Position numbers and translations under genes: made by a program. Of a stretch of DNA of 64,000 bases, positions 45,781-54,351 are shown piece by piece. The stretch's first letter is position 1, and every line of letters starts with the position of its first letter. Under the pieces are notes generated by a model. That model saw nothing but the letters and a program-made list of their open reading frames with translations, searched no databases and was not told the DNA's origin. The DNA comes from Bog-159 sp963843255. Its GTDB lineage: Bacteria; Acidobacteriota; Terriglobia; Bryobacterales; Bryobacteraceae. The stretch covers positions 62,001-126,000 of the forward strand of contig CAWJJQ010000001.1 in the NCBI GenBank assembly GCA_963843255.1, written 5' to 3'.

Positions 45781-46772
45781 CCGCCGATGTCACCGTCGTC
45801 GTGCCCGTCTGGAACCGGCGCGACCTGCTGGAGCCCCTGTTCCGCGGCCTCCGCGCCCAAACTCAGTCTCCCGCCGAAATCCTCGTCGTGGACGATGGCT
45901 CGCAGGATGATTCCGCCGCGCTCGCCGCTCGCTTGGGCGCCCGCATCATCGTCATGGGCCGGCATGGCGGCTTTGCCAGAGCCATCAACCGCGGCATTAG
46001 CGAAGTCCACACATCGCTCCTGGCCATCGTCAATAACGACGTGGATCTGGCCCCGGATTGGCTGGAGAGACTAACCGCCGCGCTCTCTCCCGGCGTATGG
46101 TTTGTAACTGGAAAAATCCTGCAGGCCGCCGCCCGCGATCGCATCGATGGTACTTACGACGCCATCTGCCGCGGAGCCACCTCCTGGCGCGTAGGCCATG
46201 CATGTCTTGATTCGCCCGCCTTCGATGAGCCGTGCCTCATCGCCATCGCCCCCATGACCGCGGCTCTGTTCCGTACCCAGTTGTTCGCAAAAATCGGCCC
46301 TCTCGACGAGCGCTTCGAATCCTATCTCGAGGATGTGGATTTTGGCATACGCTGCGCGCTGGCCGGTTACTCCGGCCGCTATGTTCCCGGCGCGCTGGCC
46401 TGGCACCAGGGTAGCGCTACACTCGGTCCCCGCCACCCCGATGTCATTCGCCGCATCGCGCGTAACCAGGTCTTTCTCGTCGCCAAGCATTACTCGGGTG
46501 ACATGCTGCTGCGTTGCGCCTGGCCCATCGCCGCCGCTCAGGGGCTTTGGGGTCTCGCCGCGCTACGTCATGGCCGGGGCTTCGCCTGGCTGCGCGGTAA
46601 GGCCGAGGGCATCCGCCGTTTCTCCCAACTGCGCGCGGACCCGCCGGTCGCCGGCCGCCTCTCTCCGGTTCTGCGCGAAAGCGAGCGCAAAATTCGCCGC
46701 ATGCAGCGCAAAACTGGAAGCGAACTTTACTGGGCGCTGTATTTTCTGCTTACCGCCGGTGGGGCAAAGTGA
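45777..46772 (+). CDS. Family 2 glycosyltransferase
   Basis: 331 residues from GTG 45777, overlapping the previous stop. VTVVVPVWNRRDLLEPLF, VVDDGSQDDS, NNDVDLAPDW (metal-binding DxD-like) and FESYLEDVDFGIRC (late ED motif) fit rhamnosyltransferase-type GT2 enzymes. C-terminal 80 residues hold a weak hydrophobic segment, perhaps membrane-associated. Confidence 0.85.
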   Translation: MTADVTVVVPVWNRRDLLEPLFRGLRAQTQSPAEILVVDDGSQDDSAALAARLGARIIVMGRHGGFARAINRGISEVHTSLLAIVNNDVDLAPDWLERLTAALSPGVWFVTGKILQAAARDRIDGTYDAICRGATSWRVGHACLDSPAFDEPCLIAIAPMTAALFRTQLFAKIGPLDERFESYLEDVDFGIRCALAGYSGRYVPGALAWHQGSATLGPRHPDVIRRIARNQVFLVAKHYSGDMLLRCAWPIAAAQGLWGLAALRHGRGFAWLRGKAEGIRRFSQLRADPPVAGRLSPVLRESERKIRRMQRKTGSELYWALYFLLTAGGAK

Positions 46773-46775
46773 CAC

Positions 46776-47687
46776 ATGAGTGAGGCGGGTATCGTTGTCG
46801 TGACACACGAATCCGAGGCCGAGATCGGTCCGTGCCTCGACCGCGCCCTCCCCACCGGCGCCGAAATTGTAGTGGTGGATAATGCATCGACTGACCGCAC
46901 TTGTCACGAAGTTACTCGCCGCGGCGTGCGCTTGATTGCGAATTCCCGAAACTTTGGATTTGCCGCCGCCGTCAACCAGGGTGTTCGGTCCCTGGAAACT
47001 CCCTTTGTGCTCTTACTGAATCCTGATGCCCTTTTGGAGACCCCTCTCGACGCTTTAGTCGAGTGCTGCCGCCAGCCGCGCGTGGCCGGAGCCGGCGGAA
47101 AACTTGTCGACTCGGCCGGCCGTCCGCAGGCTGGTTTCGCGGTTCGCCGCCTCCCCACTCCCGCCGCCCTCATCTGCGAGGTTCTTCTCATCAATCGCAT
47201 CTGGCCGCATAACCCCGCCAATTGGCACTACCGTTGCTTAGGTTTTGATTTCTCCGCACCTGGAGAAGTGGAACAGCCGGCCGGCGCCTTCCTCATGATC
47301 CGCCGGGATGTGTGGACCGAATTGCAAGGCTTCGACGAGCGCTTCTTTCCGCTCTGGTTCGAAGACGTGGATTATTGCTGGAGAGCCCGTGAAAAAGGTT
47401 ACCGTATGTGCTACACGCCCCAAGCCGTAGCTAAACATACAGGCGCTCATTCGATTGTAAAGATTTCGCTGGAGAACCGCCAACTTTATTGGTATCGTAG
47501 TCTACTGGGGTTTTCGGTCAGGCACTACCGCTCCAGTACCTCTAGGATGATTTGTGCGGCTGTTTTCCTCGGGTCCATCCCCAGGATGTTCCTGGGTTTA
47601 TTCGAATTTCGAAGCCTGACGCCTATAGCAGCTTTTGGCAAGGTTATGGCGCTGGCTGGCAAATCATTCGTCCGGCCAGCCGGCTGA
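46776..47687 (+). CDS. Family 2 glycosyltransferase (rhamnosyltransferase-like)
   Basis: 303 residues. GIVVVTHESEAEIGPCL, VVDNASTDRT, ANSRNFGFAAAVNQG, LLLNPDALL and WFEDVDYCWRAREKGY form the standard GT2 order. Starts three bases after the previous gene. Acceptor and donor cannot be read from sequence. Confidence 0.87.
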   Translation: MSEAGIVVVTHESEAEIGPCLDRALPTGAEIVVVDNASTDRTCHEVTRRGVRLIANSRNFGFAAAVNQGVRSLETPFVLLLNPDALLETPLDALVECCRQPRVAGAGGKLVDSAGRPQAGFAVRRLPTPAALICEVLLINRIWPHNPANWHYRCLGFDFSAPGEVEQPAGAFLMIRRDVWTELQGFDERFFPLWFEDVDYCWRAREKGYRMCYTPQAVAKHTGAHSIVKISLENRQLYWYRSLLGFSVRHYRSSTSRMICAAVFLGSIPRMFLGLFEFRSLTPIAAFGKVMALAGKSFVRPAG

Positions 47688-47760
47688 GAATGATTCTGTC
47701 TTTTTCCCGCAGTATGGGTGAACGGATGTACAAGATCGGCGTTAATTCAGGTTCGAGTTC

Positions 47761-48810
47761 ATGCCCCATAACGACTTCGTATCCGTCACGATCGTAACTT
47801 ACAATAGCGGCCGTTTTATTAAAAGGTGTCTGGAATCGGTCCTCGAACAACGGTATCCGAATAAAGAAGTCATCGTCATTGACAATGCTTCGACAGACGG
47901 GACCATTGACATACTCGAACAGTTTGAGAATCGCTGCCAGGTAGTCTACAACGAAGAAAATTGCGGCTTCGCGGCCGCGCAAAACCAGGCCATCGCGCTG
48001 GCCAGCGGCAGTTGGGTGCTCACTCTCAACCCCGACGTTCTGCTGCTTCCCAACTTCATTCAAGCCCTGGTGGATGCGGGTAACTTCGATCCCAACATCG
48101 GCAGCGTCTGCGGCAAGCTGCTCACTATGTCCGCTACCTTTGAGATTCCCGTCAAGCCCGTGGTGGACTCCACCGGTATTTACTTCAATCCCATGCTGCG
48201 CCACTTAGACCGCGGCAGCCAGGAAGTCGACAACGGCCACTATCTGCAATACGAATATGTATTCGGCGCCACCGCCGCCGCCGCCCTGTACCGCCGTGAA
48301 ATGATCGACGATATCTCGCTCGATGGCGAATTCTTCGATTCCGATTTCTTCGTGTACCGCGAAGATGCCGACGTCGCCTGGCGCGCGCAGTTACTCGGCT
48401 GGAAGTGCATCTATGTGCCCTACGCGCGCGGCTATCATGTGCGCAAGGTTCTGCCCGGCAACCGCGGCGCCCTGCCGCCTGAAATCAACATGCACTCGGT
48501 GAAGAACCGCTTCCTGATGCGCATCAAGAATATCTCGCCCGATCTTTACCGGCGCAACATATTCTCCATCACCCTGCGCGATCTCACCGTGGTCATGTGC
48601 TGCCTCGCCTGGGAGCATAGTTCCCTGCGCGCCTTCTGGTTCCTGGCGCGCAACTGGCGGCGCGTGATGGGCAAACGCGCCGAGATTCAAAGAAGGCGCC
48701 GCGTCGATCACGCCTATATCGCCAGTTGGTTTAAATACGCGCCGGTGAGCGTGCAGGCTCCTAAGAAAGCGCCCCGCCTGGTATCGCGCTCCCAAGCCGC
48801 GAAAATGTAG
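47761..48810 (+). CDS. Family 2 glycosyltransferase
   Basis: 349 residues. VSVTIVTYNSGRFIKRCL, VIDNASTDGT, CGFAAAQNQAI, LNPDVLLLPNF and DSDFFVYREDADVAWRAQL are the GT2 landmarks. A C-terminal helix with hydrophobic content (LRDLTVVMCCLAWEHSS) may contact membrane. A 73-bp gap separates it from the previous gene; the next gene starts on its last base. Confidence 0.87.
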   Translation: MPHNDFVSVTIVTYNSGRFIKRCLESVLEQRYPNKEVIVIDNASTDGTIDILEQFENRCQVVYNEENCGFAAAQNQAIALASGSWVLTLNPDVLLLPNFIQALVDAGNFDPNIGSVCGKLLTMSATFEIPVKPVVDSTGIYFNPMLRHLDRGSQEVDNGHYLQYEYVFGATAAAALYRREMIDDISLDGEFFDSDFFVYREDADVAWRAQLLGWKCIYVPYARGYHVRKVLPGNRGALPPEINMHSVKNRFLMRIKNISPDLYRRNIFSITLRDLTVVMCCLAWEHSSLRAFWFLARNWRRVMGKRAEIQRRRRVDHAYIASWFKYAPVSVQAPKKAPRLVSRSQAAKM

Positions 48811-49904
48811 TGCCCGCCGGCTGGCGCATCGCGATCCTCGGGACCCGCGGCATCCCTGCCAGTTACGGCGGATTCGAAACCTTTGCCGAAGAGATTTCCA
48901 CCCGCCTCGCCGCGCGCGGCCATCACGTCGTCGTCTACTGCCGCCAGCGCCCCGCCGCGCCGATCTACCGGGGCGTCCATCTGCGCTATCTCCCCACCAT
49001 CCGCCACAAGTATCTCGATACCATCGCGCACACTTTCCTCTCGACCCTTCATTTGCTCGCGCACCGCGTCGATATCGCCCTCTACTGCAATGGCGCCAAT
49101 GCCGTCTTCACCATCCTGCCGCGCCTGTTCGGCATGCGCGTGGCCCTGAACGTCGACGGCCTCGAACGCAAGCGTAAAAAATGGAATCGCGCCGCCAAAA
49201 CCTGGTATCTCGTTTCCGAGCGGCTCGCCACCATTCTCCCCAATGAAGTGGTCACCGATGCTCGCGCCATCCAGAGTTATTATGATCAGTCGTACGGCAA
49301 GCGCACCACTTTTATCCCCTACGGCGCCGAAACCGGCAAAATCGCCTCCACCACCACCCTGCAGAGCCTCGGCCTCGAACCCGGCCGCTACTTTCTCTAT
49401 GTCAGCCGCATGGAGCCCGAGAATCATCCGCTCGAGGTGCGCCAGGCCTTCGAGCGCGTCTCTACCGAGATGAAGCTCGCCCTGATCGGCGACGCCCCTT
49501 ACGCCCGCGATTATATCCGCCAGGTCCGCGACACACGCGATCCCCGCATCGTCATGCCCGGCGCAATTTATGGCGAAGGCTACCACCAGCTTGATTCGCA
49601 TTGCTTCGCCTATATTCACGCCACCGAAGTCGGCGGCACCCATCCGGCATTGATCGAAGCCATGGGACGCGGCGCCCTGGTTCTCTATCGCAATACTCCC
49701 GAAAACGCCGAAGTCGCTGGTGATGCCGGCATCCCTTTTGAAAACGATCTCGCCGAAAAAATCGAGCTGACCCTGGCCATGCGCGAGGATGATCGCGAGC
49801 TCTTGCGCCGCCGCGCAGCCGAGCGTGTCCGCCGGCTTTACTCCTGGGACGCCGTATCTGATTCCTACGAAAAATTGTTCCAATCCTTAATGACCATAAA
49901 ATGA
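48810..49904 (+). CDS. Glycosyltransferase with DUF1972 domain (GT4-like)
   Basis: 364 residues from GTG 48810. The N-terminal DUF1972 signature GTRGIPASYGGFETFAEEI is at residues 10-28; the C-terminal GT-B half has YVSRMEPENHPLEV, PGAIYGEGYHQLDSHCFAYIHATEVGGTHPAL with the acidic EVGG site, and AEVAGDAGIPF. Related enzymes transfer rhamnose or glucose in exopolysaccharide or O-antigen assembly. Fifth gene of the cluster. Confidence 0.88.
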   Translation: MPAGWRIAILGTRGIPASYGGFETFAEEISTRLAARGHHVVVYCRQRPAAPIYRGVHLRYLPTIRHKYLDTIAHTFLSTLHLLAHRVDIALYCNGANAVFTILPRLFGMRVALNVDGLERKRKKWNRAAKTWYLVSERLATILPNEVVTDARAIQSYYDQSYGKRTTFIPYGAETGKIASTTTLQSLGLEPGRYFLYVSRMEPENHPLEVRQAFERVSTEMKLALIGDAPYARDYIRQVRDTRDPRIVMPGAIYGEGYHQLDSHCFAYIHATEVGGTHPALIEAMGRGALVLYRNTPENAEVAGDAGIPFENDLAEKIELTLAMREDDRELLRRRAAERVRRLYSWDAVSDSYEKLFQSLMTIK

Positions 49905-49905
49905 G

Positions 49906-51036
49906 ATGATGTCTCCCCCGTTTCGCTCTTACGTGCTGGTCTCTCTCCCTCAAATCGTGCGTAATTATCGCAACGTGCGCGCCGCCGTGGGCCCCGCCGT
50001 CGAAGTGATGGCCGTGGTCAAAGCCGATGCCTACGGCCACGGCGCGCTGTCCGTGTCGCGCGCGCTGATCCGCGAAGGCGCCCGCTGGCTGGCCGTCAGT
50101 TCGGTCGATGAAGGCGTCACCCTGCGCCAGGCCGGCATCCCCGCGCGCATCCTCGTCATGGCCGGTTTTCTGCCCCAGGAACGCGAAGCGATTATCGAGT
50201 TTGATCTTACCCCCACCGCCCACTCCCTCGAAGACATTGCCGAGCTCGACCGCATGGCGCACCACGCCCATCAGCCCCTCGCGTTCCACCTCAAAATCGA
50301 TACCGGCATGGGCCGCCTGGGCACCCGCGCCGAGCCTGCCGAAATCGTGGCTGCCCTGCGCGCCCTGCAATACGCCCGCATCGAAGGCCTCATGACCCAC
50401 TTCGCTTCCGCGGCGGATTTCACCTCCCAGCAGACCGACCGCCAGCTCGCCCATTTCAGCGCCTGCTACACCGCGCTGCGCGAAGCCGGCATTTCCCTCG
50501 ATTGCGTGCACACATCCTCCACCAACGCCATCGGTTACGGCCGTTCCGACGCCTGGTACACCATGGTCCGCGCCGGACACGCCCTCTACGGCTACGTCTC
50601 TCCACCCCGTGGCGCGGGTCCCAAACAGATCCTCGATGTGCAGCCCGCCCTCACCTGGAAAGCCAAAATCCTCGCCGTCAAAAACATTCCCGAAGGCACC
50701 CTCGTGGGTTACGGCGGCACCTTTCGCGCTCCCGCCGCCATGCGCATCGCCATCCTCGGCGCAGGCTATGCCGACGGCGTTTTCCACCGCCTCTCCAATC
50801 GCGGCAAGGTCATTGCCGCCGGACAAATCGCTCCCATTATCGGCACCATCTCCATGGATCTCACCACTATAGACATCACTCATGCCCCCCACCTAAAGCC
50901 CGGCGACGACGTGACTTTGTTAGGCGCGGAAGGCGATGCCCGCCTCGATGCCCAGCAGATTGCGCGCGTCGCAGGTACGATTTCATACAATATCCTGTCC
51001 AGCATTAGCGCACGCGTTCGCCGCGTCTACGTGTGA
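49906..51036 (+). CDS. alr: Alanine racemase
   Basis: Interconverts L- and D-alanine for peptidoglycan; PLP enzyme. 376 residues. The PLP lysine is in AVVKADAYGHG near residue 40; the second catalytic base Tyr is in LVGYGGTFRA near 267; RAGHALYGY and MDLTTIDIT are conserved. An ATG three bases further (49909) is also possible. It starts one base after the glycosyltransferase stop, so it is probably read with the cell-envelope cluster. Confidence 0.93.
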   Translation: MMSPPFRSYVLVSLPQIVRNYRNVRAAVGPAVEVMAVVKADAYGHGALSVSRALIREGARWLAVSSVDEGVTLRQAGIPARILVMAGFLPQEREAIIEFDLTPTAHSLEDIAELDRMAHHAHQPLAFHLKIDTGMGRLGTRAEPAEIVAALRALQYARIEGLMTHFASAADFTSQQTDRQLAHFSACYTALREAGISLDCVHTSSTNAIGYGRSDAWYTMVRAGHALYGYVSPPRGAGPKQILDVQPALTWKAKILAVKNIPEGTLVGYGGTFRAPAAMRIAILGAGYADGVFHRLSNRGKVIAAGQIAPIIGTISMDLTTIDITHAPHLKPGDDVTLLGAEGDARLDAQQIARVAGTISYNILSSISARVRRVYV

Positions 51037-51151
51037 TACGTTATCCGAGGTTGAGGAAAGGCGTTCCGAGCCGCGCGTTGTAGGCACATTTCCGAGCCGC
51101 GCGCGTGAGCAAGCGGTCTTTCGCTCTTTCCGCAACCCGAAGGGACAGAAT

Positions 51152-52153
51152 ATGCAAACTCGAGGGATCGCTTTGGGCGTGGCGCTGCTGGCCTCTGCCG
51201 GTTTCGCCCAGGATTACAAAGTAGTCAAGACCGTCAAGGTCGGTGGCGAGGGAGGCTTCGATTACGTCTACGCCGACGTAGACGGCCGCAGGCTATACAT
51301 CCCGCGTCCCGCCCAAACAGGCGCCCGCATCACCGTCTTCAATCTGGACACGCTCGCTCCCGTGGGCGAGATCCCCAATGCCAACGCCCGCGGCGTGGCC
51401 GTCGATCCGAAATCGCACCACGGCTTCGGCAGCAGCAAGCCCGTCGTCATGTGGGATACCAAAACGCTCGCCACCATCAAGACCATCGACGTCGACGGCG
51501 GCCCCGACGGCATCATGTTCGATCCTTTCAACGCGCGCGTCTGGGTGTTCAGCCATCGCGCGCCGAACGCCACCGTGATCAATGCCAAGGACGGCTCCGT
51601 CGCCGGCACCGTGGATCTCGGCGGCGCGCCCGAGCAGGCCGCCAGCGACGGCAAAGGTCACATCTACGTCGATATCGAAGACAAGGACAATATCGCCGTC
51701 GTCGACGCCAAGACTCTCGCAGTCACCGCGCACTACGACCTCGCCGGCAAATGCGGCGGTCCCGGCGGTCTGGCGCTCGACGAGAAGCATCACATCCTCT
51801 TCGCCGCGTGCCACGACCCGGCTGTGATGGCCATCCTCAACGCCGAGGATGGCAAAATCCTCACCACCCTCCCCATCGGCAAAGGCGTAGACGGCGCGGG
51901 CTTCAATTCCAAAACCATGGAAGCCTATAGCTCGCAGGGTGACGGCACCCTGACCGTCATCAAAGAAAATAGCCCAACCGACTTCGCGGTGGCGCAGAAC
52001 GTCCAAACCAAGCAGGGTGCCCGCACCATGACCGTGGACACCAAGACCGGCCACATCTTCTCCGTAACCGGCGAATTCACCCCGCCCCCACCCGGTCAGC
52101 GCCGCGGCCAAATGGTCCCCGACTCCTTCACCATAGTGGAAGTCGGCAAATAG
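51152..52153 (+). CDS. Secreted YncE-like beta-propeller protein
   Basis: 333 residues. Signal peptide MQTRGIALGVALLASAGFAQ; mature part is a seven-bladed propeller made of short YVTN-like repeats (NARGVAVDPKSHHGF, GGPDGIMFDPFNARVWVF, GGPGGLALDEKHHILFAA). Proteins of this type are periplasmic, often linked to metal or quinoprotein systems, with unclear function. ATG 51152 chosen from the signal peptide; the longer frame upstream runs through alr. Confidence 0.8.
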   Translation: MQTRGIALGVALLASAGFAQDYKVVKTVKVGGEGGFDYVYADVDGRRLYIPRPAQTGARITVFNLDTLAPVGEIPNANARGVAVDPKSHHGFGSSKPVVMWDTKTLATIKTIDVDGGPDGIMFDPFNARVWVFSHRAPNATVINAKDGSVAGTVDLGGAPEQAASDGKGHIYVDIEDKDNIAVVDAKTLAVTAHYDLAGKCGGPGGLALDEKHHILFAACHDPAVMAILNAEDGKILTTLPIGKGVDGAGFNSKTMEAYSSQGDGTLTVIKENSPTDFAVAQNVQTKQGARTMTVDTKTGHIFSVTGEFTPPPPGQRRGQMVPDSFTIVEVGK

Positions 52154-52359
52154 CTGTGGCCAGCCCCACGGCCGCGGAATAGTGAAGCCTCGTACAGTGT
52201 TACAATGCATCCGCACAGCACTCAAGGCAACTCCCGCCTCACCCGCGGGAATAAAGACTTCCTTCCAACTCCAACCCAGCTCTGGGAGCAGGGCGCTGGC
52301 GAATTAGTTGACCGCGTGCGCGGACCTCGGCCGCGTGCGGCCACAGGCTCGGTGTCTCT

Positions 52360-53910
52360 ATGCGAATCCTACTGTATAACCCCGACAATGGCGTGACCGC
52401 GAACTTCATGCCGCATCTTTGGATGTTTCTCCTCCAGGCCCTCACACCTGCCGGACACGAAGTGCTGCTGATCGACGGCAACACTCAACCCATGACCGAC
52501 GCCGAGATCGTGCGCTTCGTGCTCGCCAAGGGCATCGGTCTGGTGGGGATCGGTGCCATGACCCGCATGATCGCCAAAGCTTACCGCGTGGCCGACGCCC
52601 TTCGCGCCGCGGGCGTCCCAGTGGTCATGGGCGGACCGCACGTCACCGAACTGCCCGATGAGGCCTTGGGCCGCGACGGAGGCCCGCGTCACGCCGATGC
52701 CGTGGCCCTCGGCGAGGCCGATGAAACCTGGCCCAAAATCGTCGCCGACGCAGCCCGCGGTGCCCTCAAGGAAAGATATGTGCCGGTCGACGCCTTCGGT
52801 CAGGAGCACAAGCCCGACCTCCAGAGTTACCCCAAGATCCCTTGGGACTCGCTCGACATCGACCAGTTCAACCGCATTCCCGGCTTTGTCCGCCCCATCA
52901 TGGAACATTTCCGGTGCGAGTGGGAAACGTTTCATATCATCCCCATCGAGTCCGGACGCGGCTGCCCCTACGGCTGTGAGTTCTGCACCGTCACCGGTTT
53001 CTTCGGCGACTCCATCCGCTTCCGCTCTAACCAGAGCATCGTGGACGAATTGCTGCTCTTGAAAGCCCGCGCCAAGAAATCCAAAGGGCAGGTCGCCGTC
53101 TTCTTCGTCGACGACAACTTCGCCATCAACGGAAAGCGTACCAAGTCTCTGTTGCGCGACATCATCGCCGCCAACGCCCAGGTCTCCTGGGTGGGGCAGA
53201 TCAGCGCCAACCTGTTGCGCGACGAAGAATTGGTGGACCTCATCGCCGAATCCGGCGGCCGCTGGATCTTCATCGGCATGGAATCCCTCGACCCCGCCAA
53301 CTTGGCCAGCGTCAACAAAAGTTTCAACAAGCCTGGCGAGTATGCCGCGGTCCTGCAGCGCCTGGCGCGCCGCAACATTTACGCCATTACTTCGTTCATC
53401 TTCGGCCTGGACAACGACCGCACAGGGGTCGCTGAACGCACTCTCAGCCAGATTCGCGAGTGGCCGCCGGTGCTCCCTGTCTTCGGACAGATCACGCCAT
53501 TCCCGTCCACGCCCCTCTACACCCGTCTCGAAAAAGAAGGCCGCCTCACGCGTCCGAAACACTGGCTCGATTTCGCGCCCTTCCATATGGCGCATACCCC
53601 GCTGCACATGACGCCGGCCGAAGTGCAGGACGAAGTGCACCAAGCCTGGATGAGCGCCTACAGCCCCGCCGCCACCCGCCGCGCCATCGATTCCATCGCA
53701 GACCAGCCCGCCCCCTACAAGATCAGCCATCTGATCGCCAGACTGTTCTTCCGCGGCATCTACTTCCCCCGCAAGGGAGCCTGGGCCTGGGTGCGAGCGA
53801 TCATAGAAAACCGCGACGCGGTCTCCCACGTAGTCAAAGAATCATTCACCAACTGGAGAGGCAGCCAGGCCCCCAGCGAAGCAGTCCCCGCTGAAGCCCT
53901 GCTGGAATGA
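52360..53910 (+). CDS. B12-binding-domain radical SAM protein
   Basis: 516 residues. N-terminal cobalamin-binding-like domain (about 1-140; MRILLYNPDNGVT, VGIGAMTRM, VVMGGPHVTELPDEAL) followed by a radical SAM domain with the cluster motif GCPYGCEFC near residue 207 and FFVDDNFAI, GMESLDPANL and ITPFPSTPLYTRL. The C-terminal 100 residues are helical. The N-terminal domain lacks a clear DxHxxG base motif, so B12 may be held base-off without His, as in many of these enzymes. Substrate unknown. Preceded by a 206-bp gap without other signal. Confidence 0.88.
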   Translation: MRILLYNPDNGVTANFMPHLWMFLLQALTPAGHEVLLIDGNTQPMTDAEIVRFVLAKGIGLVGIGAMTRMIAKAYRVADALRAAGVPVVMGGPHVTELPDEALGRDGGPRHADAVALGEADETWPKIVADAARGALKERYVPVDAFGQEHKPDLQSYPKIPWDSLDIDQFNRIPGFVRPIMEHFRCEWETFHIIPIESGRGCPYGCEFCTVTGFFGDSIRFRSNQSIVDELLLLKARAKKSKGQVAVFFVDDNFAINGKRTKSLLRDIIAANAQVSWVGQISANLLRDEELVDLIAESGGRWIFIGMESLDPANLASVNKSFNKPGEYAAVLQRLARRNIYAITSFIFGLDNDRTGVAERTLSQIREWPPVLPVFGQITPFPSTPLYTRLEKEGRLTRPKHWLDFAPFHMAHTPLHMTPAEVQDEVHQAWMSAYSPAATRRAIDSIADQPAPYKISHLIARLFFRGIYFPRKGAWAWVRAIIENRDAVSHVVKESFTNWRGSQAPSEAVPAEALLE

Positions 53911-54351
53911 GTGGGGCAGGCTCTCAGCCTGCTGCGGCCTCTCAGGCCGCCAGCCCCGCGCCTTGTGGCACTTCAAACAAAGCGTGCGCATATTCTCCAG
54001 CCCGCATTCGCCCCCGCCCGCTGCCACCGGCACGATATGATCCGCGTCCCACAAATGCCGCCGCAATCCCCAGTCCTTCTCGAACTGCCGCCGCGCCCGA
54101 TAATCCAGCTTGCGTTTATCCTTCCGCAGCGCCTCCGTATCCAGCCCGCACTGCGCGCAAACCCCGCGGTCCCGCGCAAAAACCTGCGCGCGCAAATAAC
54201 CCGGATCGGTTCGCAGCTTCCACTCGTGTACGCACGCCGCCGCACAAAACGTGAAGCGCCCCTTGGGCACCTCGCCGCCGCACCGCCGGCACGCCTGCTG
54301 CCGCCGCCGGTCGCTCACCCATCCGCCGGGCTGCGTCCGCCGCGTGCTCAC
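53842..54351 (-). CDS. HNH endonuclease domain protein
   Basis: 169 residues from GTG 54351, whose GTGA overlaps the pheT stop by four bases. Zinc-ribbon Cys pairs in CRRCGGEV and FCAAAC, then CAQCGL, followed by the HNH core DADHIVPVAAGGGECGLENMRTLCLKCH. The natural protein probably ends soon after CLKCHKARG; the last 35 residues are read through a double-hairpin repeat and 69 bp antisense to the radical SAM gene. Target unknown; HNH proteins after housekeeping genes are often uncharacterised nucleases. Confidence 0.8.
   Translation of the reverse strand: MSTRRTQPGGWVSDRRRQQACRRCGGEVPKGRFTFCAAACVHEWKLRTDPGYLRAQVFARDRGVCAQCGLDTEALRKDKRKLDYRARRQFEKDWGLRRHLWDADHIVPVAAGGGECGLENMRTLCLKCHKARGWRPERPQQAESLPHSFQQGFSGDCFAGGLAASPVGE
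53911..53950. repeat. Double-hairpin intergenic repeat, copy 4 (inside HNH tail)
   Basis: GTGGG, GCAGGCT-CTC-AGCCTGC, then GCGGCCT-CTC-AGGCCGC, starting on the base after the radical SAM stop. Read on the minus strand it encodes WRPERPQQAESLPH in the HNH gene. Confidence 0.85.

Noticed and set aside
48714..50892. Two long antisense frames (389 and 446 codons) over glycosyltransferase and alr
   Set aside because: Gly/Asp-rich shadow frames typical of GC-rich DNA; both lie over intact genes with catalytic motifs.
52369..53829. 486-codon antisense frame over the radical SAM gene
   Set aside because: Gly/Val/Asp-rich shadow frame; the plus strand carries an intact CxxxCxxC enzyme.
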